6,474 nucleotides of DNA from JBEIJQ01 sp040380145 (GTDB lineage Bacteria > Bacteroidota > Bacteroidia > Chitinophagales > Saprospiraceae). This document shows positions 1-4,844 of this stretch, piece after piece. Position numbers and translations under genes: made by a program. The first letter of the stretch is position 1. Every line of letters begins with the position of its first letter. A model generated the notes under the pieces. The model made no database searches. It was not told the origin of the DNA and worked only from the letters and a program-made list of their open reading frames with translations. The stretch is taken from NCBI GenBank assembly GCA_040380145.1, contig JBEIJQ010000166.1, positions 1 through 6,474 on the forward strand, read 5' to 3'.

Positions 1-57
1 ATCCAGCTTTTCAGAAACCATACCTGCAAGAAAATACCTTGGAAGATAGGCATTCAC
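1..57 (-). CDS. Possible third gene of the RloA/RloB cluster, 5' end only
   Basis: Immediately after the RloB frame there is a GTGA overlap: GTG at 57-55 shares bases with the rloB TGA at 56-54. From that GTG the frame is open for 19 codons to the window edge and reads MNAYLPRYFLAGMVSEKLD, which has a protein-like composition. An in-frame ATG at 21-19 (MVSEKLD) could be the true start instead. A different frame offers an ATG at 53-51 (MPIFQGIFLQ), also open to the edge, so the frame is not proven. A 4-bp stop/start overlap is typical of translationally coupled operon genes, which is the main support. The visible part is too short to recognise a family, and a 19-codon open frame can arise by chance. 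If real, the gene would be co-transcribed with the ATPase and RloB genes and could be a further component of that module. Confidence 0.4.
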   Translation of the reverse strand, partial: MNAYLPRYFLAGMVSEKLD

Positions 58-383
58 CGCTCATCCGGATCGTACGAATAATACTCGATCAGCCCCCTCA
101 AGCGCTCGACCAGCCGGTGAACGGTAGTACTGGGATTGGCTGCAAGGGGCGGCGTGCCGCGATGGAATCGATGCAAGGCGCGGGCACGTTCTATGGCCAG
201 AGATTCATTGCCACACTGCACCACTTGGTCGATGACCAACGTTTCTCCGTGGACATACACAAAACCGGACGCAGGATCTATCTGTTGCAGGGCACTTTCC
301 AAACGGCCATATACCTCTGCCCGAGGGATTACGGCATCGGAGCCAACCGATTGAAAATGCAGCAACAGCCACAGTTCGAAAAC
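54..383 (-). pseudogene. C-terminal half of RloB-family protein, beyond an in-frame TAG
   Basis: This is the continuation, in the same reading frame, of the RloB fragment at 384-770 after the TAG at 386-384. It has 109 sense codons ending in TGA at 56-54. It begins VFELWLLLHF, which matches the conserved RloB block SNP-x-FELWLLLHF directly after the missing Pro, and it ends with NPSTTVHRLVERL, another typical C-terminal RloB signature. Together the halves give about 238 codons, close to the usual RloB length, so nothing other than the stop seems to be missing. The first usable downstream start is TTG at 365-363, without an obvious ribosome binding site; reinitiation there would give a fragment of about 103 residues. 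I read it as the remnant of a recently interrupted gene. A sequencing error, stop readthrough or a split two-polypeptide RloB are the alternatives. Confidence 0.75.
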
Positions 384-770
384 CTAGTTGCTGTACGCCA
401 CCTTGATGCCCGTTTCTTCTGCCAGTCGGAATGCTTTATCGAAGCGATGGGTATTCCCGGGGCTTTGATCGGCATCGTCCTTGTCGAAAACGGCCCATAC
501 CTCATCGACATTTTTCCGGGCCTCTTCGATCAACAGCCTCCTCTCTTCGATGGCCTGCTCGACCACGCCCAGCGAACTCCTGCCGGTGCCCACGGTGCGT
601 AGAAAAATGGTCTCTGGGGGAATGTGCCGCTCAAAAGTCCGGAAGTAATACGGCTCCGTTTTTCCGTCCTCGCAGACGACCAGAAACAAATGGGGGTACT
701 TCCGCAAACGAAGGGGACGCTCATCCCGCCGAACAGCGGCCGACCGGCTTACTTTTCCTCTTTTGGCCAT
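384..770 (-). CDS. RloB-family TOPRIM protein, N-terminal fragment ending at a premature TAG
   Basis: The 128-residue product is the N-terminal part of an RloB-like protein (Pfam RloB family, TOPRIM-like fold). After a basic leader (MAKRGKVSRS) comes the TOPRIM Glu motif, VVCEDGKTEPYYF at residues 31-43 with E34 or E39 as the acidic residue. GTGRSS follows at 61-66, then the DxD motif VFDKDD at 94-99 (D96, D98). These are the expected metal-binding residues of a TOPRIM nuclease. The frame stops after VAYSN at residue 128, just before the last conserved block of the domain (FELWLLLHF), so this fragment alone probably cannot fold normally. The ATG at 770-768 lies inside the 3' end of the upstream ATPase gene (22-bp overlap), which suggests translational coupling. 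The role is inferred: the TOPRIM effector of an ATPase-TOPRIM defence pair. Family assignment is firm, activity is doubtful. Confidence 0.85.
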   Translation of the reverse strand: MAKRGKVSRSAAVRRDERPLRLRKYPHLFLVVCEDGKTEPYYFRTFERHIPPETIFLRTVGTGRSSLGVVEQAIEERRLLIEEARKNVDEVWAVFDKDDADQSPGNTHRFDKAFRLAEETGIKVAYSN

Positions 771-2095
771 TGGAAATTACGAATGAAATTATGAAAATTG
801 CCCAAAGCAGGTATGGCCCCGTATCTTCCTTCAAAATACCGTTTTTCCTTGTCGGTGTCGGGCCGCTCTTTTTCGGAAGTGAACTCCCCGTTGCTTTCTC
901 CGAAATATACGAAGTCAGAAAGGGCGTACAATTCGGTGCTCTCCCATTTGTTTTTTTCGGCAAAACAGATCTGGTCTCGGCGCAATTTGGCGTAACTTAG
1001 CAAGTTGGTGTCGTGGGTAGCAAAAATCAGCTGCGCGTGATGGGGATTGCTGGTATTGTCCAAAAAAGCATCGATAGTGCTCAAGGTCAACAAAGGATGC
1101 ATCGAGGCCTCGAATTCATCGATGATGAATACGCCTCCATTGGCCAAAGCCCAGAGAACGGGACCGCTCAACTGAAATGCTTTTTTGGCCCCTGAGGATT
1201 CCCTTTCTTTCCAAGGCCAGATTTGCGTGTCGGCGGTAGGCTGCCCCGATGCGTCGTACCGTCTGTGGCGGGCTAGTACCGAATAGCCATGCTTACCTCG
1301 AAGTCTGTTTGACAAACGGTCCCTCGTTTCGGTAGGCATATCCTCGGGCAGGTCCGATTCGTCGAATTCTTTTGTATCAATGTCCAACCCGACGATGTTG
1401 AGATTTAAGGAGGTCAAGAATCCTTGGATTTTTTCCCGGTATTCATTTTTTTCCCATAGTCTCACGGTCTGAATCTCTTGGGTTTCAGTGTTCAGCCCGT
1501 CCACCATCCGAAAGTGCCAAAACCATTGCAGGATGCGCTTGGCCTCTTCGATGTTCAGCATATCGCAGACCGACAGGAAGAGTGCATTGTCGCGGGTCGC
1601 CTCGATGGCCGCATCCAGTATTTTGGCCGGGACTCGAAACCCGGAACTGACATCAATGGTATCATCCTCCCGTTCGAACAAGACCACTTCGCGCCCTAGT
1701 GATTTTCGATACAGCCATTCGCGCCGGACTTTTTCCGCATCGAAAGCCAAACCGTACCGGTAGCGATCTTCTCCTCCGAGGACAAAGGTAATTTCGAGCT
1801 GCGTAGGCTTGTTTTCCCACCCTTCTCGAAGCAGAAACGGATCATGGGGCAGACGAGCCGTAGAGGCCGAACGGGCCGAAGTGTGCACGAGCAAGTCCAA
1901 CAGGCTCATTGCGCGGAGCACGTTCGATTTCCCGCCGCCGTTGGGGCCGTACAGGGCCACTGCGTTGAGGGCTTTGTAGCGCCCGTTTTCAAAAATGTTC
2001 TGGGGATGGTCCTTTTGTTTCGGGGCCGGCACCAGACTCAGCGTTTGTTCGTCGCCGATCGAACGATAGTTGGCGACTTTGAATTCGAGCAACAT
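749..2095 (-). CDS. RloA-like ABC/AAA15-family ATPase
   Basis: This 448-residue ATPase belongs to the AAA15/AAA21 group of SMC/ABC-like proteins that pair with TOPRIM or RloB partners. The start MLLEFKVANYRSIGDEQTLSL is the standard N-terminal strand of the group, which supports the ATG at 2095. Walker A is GPNGGGKS (residues 50-57). The ABC signature is probably ESSGAKK (299-305). Walker B is VFIIDE (322-327, catalytic E327), and the switch His is in ATHDTN (H361). The middle (about 100-290) is the family's insert region. The tail contains YFEGRYGAIP (420-429), a block recurrent in RloA-like proteins. All ATPase motifs look intact. It is first in the cluster, has its own promoter, and overlaps the RloB gene by 22 bp. 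By analogy with PARIS AriA and OLD/Gabija-type ATPases it would sense infection and control the TOPRIM partner; this is inference. No DNA-binding or membrane segment is evident. Confidence 0.9.
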   Translation of the reverse strand: MLLEFKVANYRSIGDEQTLSLVPAPKQKDHPQNIFENGRYKALNAVALYGPNGGGKSNVLRAMSLLDLLVHTSARSASTARLPHDPFLLREGWENKPTQLEITFVLGGEDRYRYGLAFDAEKVRREWLYRKSLGREVVLFEREDDTIDVSSGFRVPAKILDAAIEATRDNALFLSVCDMLNIEEAKRILQWFWHFRMVDGLNTETQEIQTVRLWEKNEYREKIQGFLTSLNLNIVGLDIDTKEFDESDLPEDMPTETRDRLSNRLRGKHGYSVLARHRRYDASGQPTADTQIWPWKERESSGAKKAFQLSGPVLWALANGGVFIIDEFEASMHPLLTLSTIDAFLDNTSNPHHAQLIFATHDTNLLSYAKLRRDQICFAEKNKWESTELYALSDFVYFGESNGEFTSEKERPDTDKEKRYFEGRYGAIPALGNFHNFIRNFQWPKEEK

Positions 2096-2117
2096 GACTT
2101 ATTTTGTATTTTTCCTA

Positions 2118-2148
2118 CAAAATTAAGCTGGTTCAGCGAAAAAACAAG
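2118..2148 (-). promoter_or_regulatory. Bacteroidota-type promoter of the RloA/RloB cluster
   Basis: On the minus strand TAATTTTG (2125-2118) fits the Bacteroidota -7 consensus TAnnTTTG exactly. CTTG (2148-2145) matches three of four bases of the -33 element TTTG. The spacer is 19 bp, the optimal length. Transcription would start near 2110, leaving a leader of roughly 15 bases before the ATG at 2095. The site lies in the 87-bp gap after hemH, and no convincing terminator for hemH precedes it, so readthrough from hemH may also reach the cluster. Confidence 0.6.
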
Positions 2149-2182
2149 CGTCGTATTTCTTTTTTGCGCGCTGGCCTCCCCC

Positions 2183-3184
2183 CTACCCCACCGCTTCCGC
2201 CACGGCGCGAATCCAGCGGGGATCGTCGTTGAGGCTTTCCACCAGCTGCACGTGCTCGCCGCCGAGGTGTTCCCATTCCTCTTGGTACTCGTCGCTGATC
2301 TCCACGATGGTCTCGAGACAATCGGCCACAAAAGCGGGCGAAAAGACCAGCAGCCGCTTGTCGCCAAGCCGCGCGCGCTCTTTGAGTACTTCCGAGGTGT
2401 AGGGCTGGACCCAGGGGTCGTTGCCGAGCCGCGATTGGAAACAGATCGTGTAGCGCTCGCGCGACAAACCCAGCCGCTCGGCAATCGCAAAGGCCGTGGC
2501 ATGGCACTGCGCCGAGTAGCAAAATTGGTTTTTCGGCCCGATGGTCTGGCAGCAATCGGGCGTGCGCAGACAATGTCCGCAGCGGTCGGCCTTGCGCAAC
2601 TGGCGCTGGGGCAGCCCGTGGAAACTGAACAACACATGGTCGTACGAATCGGGCCCATGCTTAGTGCCGTTGTCGGCGAAAATATCGATCATCGCCGGCA
2701 AGGTCGGATACGAATTGACGAGGCGCACCTCGGGAATGGCCTGTTCGCGGGCGAGCAGCCGCATCACCTCCTCGTGCACGGATCCCGTAGTGGCCGAGGC
2801 GTACTGCGGAAAAAGTGGAAACACCAAAATAGAGGACACGTTCGCGTCCAACAGTTCTTGGAGCGCCGATTCCATGGAAGGATTTTGGTAGCGCATGCCG
2901 AGGGCAACTTTGTAACCGTCGCCCAGCAGGGCCTGTACGCCGTCGCGCAGCACAAAACCATACGCCTTGATCGGCGAACCCTCCGGAGTCCACAGCAGAC
3001 GATAGGCCGCAGCGGACTTGCCCGAACGGAACGGCGCGATGATGCCCCGCACCAGCAGGTTGCGGGCGATCGGGTTGATGTCGATCACGCGCGGATCCAG
3101 CAGAAACTGCTTCAGATAGCGGTACACCGCGCCGCGGGTGGGCGCATCTGGCGTGCCAAGGTTGACGAGCAAAATTCCTTTCAT
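2183..3184 (-). CDS. hemH: Ferrochelatase (protoporphyrin ferrochelatase)
   Basis: HemH inserts Fe2+ into protoporphyrin IX, the last step of protoporphyrin-dependent haem synthesis, in the cytoplasm or at the inner membrane face. The 333-residue product has the family's usual length. It begins MKGILLVNLGTPD, the classic HemH start. The metal-binding/catalytic His is H189 in LFSFHGLP, and the second active-site block is FSPAFVADCLET (E291). FQSRLGNDPWVQPYT (249-263) is also strongly conserved. A Cys-rich insert follows the His motif (C202, C205, C211, C212, then C222 and C227 in FCYSAQC), as I recall from Bacteroidota enzymes; it might hold a [2Fe-2S] cluster. The frame is open 40 codons further upstream, to 3304, but that extension runs through the terminator of the preceding gene and is not HemH-like, so ATG 3184 is chosen. 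The stop is TAG. I found no clear promoter in the 188-bp upstream gap. Confidence 0.97.
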   Translation of the reverse strand: MKGILLVNLGTPDAPTRGAVYRYLKQFLLDPRVIDINPIARNLLVRGIIAPFRSGKSAAAYRLLWTPEGSPIKAYGFVLRDGVQALLGDGYKVALGMRYQNPSMESALQELLDANVSSILVFPLFPQYASATTGSVHEEVMRLLAREQAIPEVRLVNSYPTLPAMIDIFADNGTKHGPDSYDHVLFSFHGLPQRQLRKADRCGHCLRTPDCCQTIGPKNQFCYSAQCHATAFAIAERLGLSRERYTICFQSRLGNDPWVQPYTSEVLKERARLGDKRLLVFSPAFVADCLETIVEISDEYQEEWEHLGGEHVQLVESLNDDPRWIRAVAEAVG

Positions 3185-3241
3185 CGTGCTTATAATCTCG
3201 GTGAACAAAAGGCGGTGGCGATCAATGATGGTCTTTTTTGG

Positions 3242-3264
3242 AAAAAAAGGGGTAAAGAAGCCCC
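3242..3264 (-). terminator. Weak second terminator-like hairpin after the peptidase gene
   Basis: The minus strand reads GGGG-CTTCTTTA-CCCC followed by seven T residues (3248-3242). The stem is only four G:C pairs. It directly follows the stronger hairpin at 3310-3271 and could act as a backup terminator for the peptidase transcript. Confidence 0.35.
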
Positions 3265-3270
3265 GCCAAA

Positions 3271-3310
3271 CAAAAAGAGCTTGGGCGTTCGGCCAAACAC
3301 CCAAGCCCTT
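3271..3310 (-). terminator. Rho-independent terminator of the C1B peptidase gene
   Basis: GCTTGGG (3279-3285) pairs with CCCAAGC (3300-3306). The stem continues after one mismatch with AAG (3275-3277) against CTT (3308-3310). On the minus strand the hairpin is followed by CTTTTTGTTT, a good U tract. It lies about 60 bases past the peptidase stop. There is no T tract on the plus-strand side, so it works in the minus direction. It separates the peptidase transcript from hemH. Confidence 0.75.
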
Positions 3311-3372
3311 GCCACTATGTGGCCAACACTAAATAAAACGGCACCCCAAAAGGTTCACCGTCCCGTCGGACT

Positions 3373-4545
3373 TTACTTGTCCAACTTGAGTTTTTTGCGC
3401 AGCTCCTTGGGCAACGCGTCCTTGTGCACCATGATGCAGGTGGTCTTCAGGAGCACATAGGATTCGGAGGCAAAAAAGTAGCCGTCGCACTCGTTGCTCT
3501 TGGCTCCCCAAGAATTTTTGACGATGTAAAAAGGCTGCCCCAGCTGGTCTTTGCACAGTCCGGTGATGTGCATGCCGTGGTCGTCGGTCGTTTCCCAGTT
3601 GTCGAAAGCGGCTTGGTGGGCTTCCTGGGTGATGGCCAGCTGCTTGTGGGGCGTGTTCAGCAGGGAATCGATCTTGGCCTTGCCGAGATCTTTCCAAGCG
3701 GTTTCGGCGGGCACCACGGCCACGCCGTTGCCGAAGGAGAAACCTTTGTCCGATACGTCGGCTGCCCATGCCACGGTGAAGCCCTTTTCGAGCGCGTGGC
3801 GGATCGCATCGGCGAATTCGTTGATGGGCAGGTTGTACACGCGGTCCAAGGTCCAGTTGTCGGGGATCTCCAGCACGAAAGACTCGTAAAAGGGATGATG
3901 CTTATAAGAGCCGATCTCCACGTAATCGTCCATGTCGAGGCCGAGGGATTTGGCGTAGCTCTGTGGCGTGTGGTTCTTGCCGTCAAAGGTGAAGTTTTGG
4001 GGCAGTTCGCCGAGGTACGCGTCGAGGATGCCGTTGAATCCAGCCTTCCAGGCCGGGGTGAGGCGGCCATTGGGGTTTTTGGCGATGGCTTTCACATAGC
4101 CGGAAAGCGCCTCGTCCATTTCGTTGTGCACGATCTTTTCCTCGCCGTATTGAAGACCGCGATAAACTTCCTCGGGCACGATGCCGTGGTTTTTGATCAC
4201 ATGCTTGGCGTCGTGGAACGCACCGCCGGGTCCGAAATTGTTCAACCCGTGCATCCGCACGTGCATATCGGCCTTACCGCGGTAGGCGTTGTTGACCACG
4301 AACATTTCCGACAGGTTGACCTTCGGTTTGCCGAGCCGCTCGAGCTCGGTCTCGAAAAACGACAGCGAGGAAAAGCTCCAACAAGTGCCGGAACGGTTTT
4401 GATCCTGCACGGGCAGCGCATCCATCCGTTTGACCACCGAAAACTGCCATTTGCCGTTGGCTTTGTTGGCCAGGGTTGTTTGCGCTCGAACGGCCACGGT
4501 GTTCAGCAGAAAGAGGGAAATCAGCAGAAAGAATGTTTTTTTCAT
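3373..4545 (-). CDS. Exported C1B cysteine peptidase (bleomycin hydrolase/PepC-like)
   Basis: The 390-residue protein belongs to papain-clan family C1B, whose members act as aminopeptidases. A signal peptide is clear: KK at residues 2-3, a hydrophobic core at 5-19, and a likely signal peptidase I site after VRA (A21, before QTT). There is no lipobox Cys. The mature N terminus leads almost at once to the active site QDQNRSGTCWSFSS, with oxyanion Q49 and nucleophile C55. The catalytic His is in DDHGMHITG (H323), and the Asn is N344 in VKNSWG. The triad is complete and the spacing fits the family, with a long insert between Cys and His typical of C1B. The C terminus (KKLKLDK) is a short arm; in bleomycin hydrolases the C-terminal arm enters the active site and sets aminopeptidase specificity. 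Without a T9SS sorting domain it should be periplasmic. It appears monocistronic, with terminators on both sides. Confidence 0.92.
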   Translation of the reverse strand: MKKTFFLLISLFLLNTVAVRAQTTLANKANGKWQFSVVKRMDALPVQDQNRSGTCWSFSSLSFFETELERLGKPKVNLSEMFVVNNAYRGKADMHVRMHGLNNFGPGGAFHDAKHVIKNHGIVPEEVYRGLQYGEEKIVHNEMDEALSGYVKAIAKNPNGRLTPAWKAGFNGILDAYLGELPQNFTFDGKNHTPQSYAKSLGLDMDDYVEIGSYKHHPFYESFVLEIPDNWTLDRVYNLPINEFADAIRHALEKGFTVAWAADVSDKGFSFGNGVAVVPAETAWKDLGKAKIDSLLNTPHKQLAITQEAHQAAFDNWETTDDHGMHITGLCKDQLGQPFYIVKNSWGAKSNECDGYFFASESYVLLKTTCIMVHKDALPKELRKKLKLDK

Positions 4546-4762
4546 CAGATTTTTTTGATAAAAAAATTATAAAAATCAATTAGATATAAAAAAACGCGTC
4601 AATTCGGCCGAAAGTTGGCCAACGAGACCATCATCGCCGGGCAGCGGCCCTGAAACGGTAAAGCCTCTCTCAAATGCGTTCCAAATGTATGGAAAATCCT
4701 CGGCGATGTCAGCAACGAGGCTTTTCAAGGAGCCGATTTTTGATTCTTGATTTCAAAGGGCA
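4546..4762 (-). promoter_or_regulatory. Upstream region of the peptidase gene with palindromes and crossed inverted repeats
   Basis: No gene is seen here. The first ~55 bases upstream of the ATG (4546-4600) are extremely AT-rich and should hold the promoter. TATAAT-like and TAATTTTT sequences occur, but none pairs with a well-spaced upstream element, so I do not fix one. Just upstream are two GGCC-centred palindromes: GTTGGCCAAC (4614-4623) and TTCGGCCGAA (4603-4612). Further up, CATCGCCG (4632-4639) can pair with CGGCGATG (4701-4708), and AAAGCCTC (4660-4667) with GAGGCTTT (4717-4724). These two pairings cross each other. A small hairpin TTCCA/TGGAA (4679-4693) lies between them. Confidence 0.35.
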
Positions 4763-4810
4763 AAAACAAAAGGGCCATCCACGCACCTTGGCGGGATGGC
4801 CCTTTGTTTT
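4763..4810 (-). terminator. Strong rho-independent terminator of the beta-helix protein gene
   Basis: GGGCCATCC (4772-4780) pairs perfectly with GGATGGCCC (4794-4802) around a 13-base loop. The stem is extended by A/T pairing of AAAACAAA(A) with TTTGTTTT, with one bulged A. On the minus strand the 3' arm ends in TTTTGTTTTT, giving the U tract. It begins 34 bases after the TGA at 4847-4845. The near-symmetric A and T flanks could also let it work in the opposite direction, although no plus-strand gene is seen. Confidence 0.85.
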
Positions 4811-4844
4811 CAGACCGGGGTTTTCAGTGGCCCCGGATCATCGG

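Noticed and set aside
384..386. Genome-wide reassignment of TAG to an amino acid
   Set aside because: hemH ends at TAG (2185-2183) exactly where the ferrochelatase should end, so TAG acts as a stop in this genome.
39..602. A 187-codon open frame on the plus strand
   Set aside because: It is opposite both halves of the RloB gene, which carry recognisable family motifs on the minus strand. It has no motifs of its own.
3185..3304. N-terminal extension of ferrochelatase from a start at 3304
   Set aside because: It would translate through the terminator hairpin of the upstream gene. The sequence MKGILLVNLGTPD at 3184 is the normal family start.
1844..3460. A 538-codon open frame on the plus strand
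   Set aside because: It lies opposite hemH and the start of the ATPase gene and crosses the peptidase terminator. It has no recognisable motif and a composition typical of an antisense shadow of a G+C-rich gene. HemH on the other strand is unambiguous.
3424..4572. A 382-codon open frame on the plus strand
   Set aside because: It mirrors almost exactly the C1B peptidase gene, whose catalytic motifs and signal peptide are clear. The plus-strand product is His/Val/Gly-rich and shows no family features.
4762..4810. CRISPR repeat or mobile element end
   Set aside because: The inverted repeat has one copy, an A/T-flanked G+C stem and a position just after a stop codon, so a terminator explains it. 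No spaced direct repeats or transposase were seen in the window.
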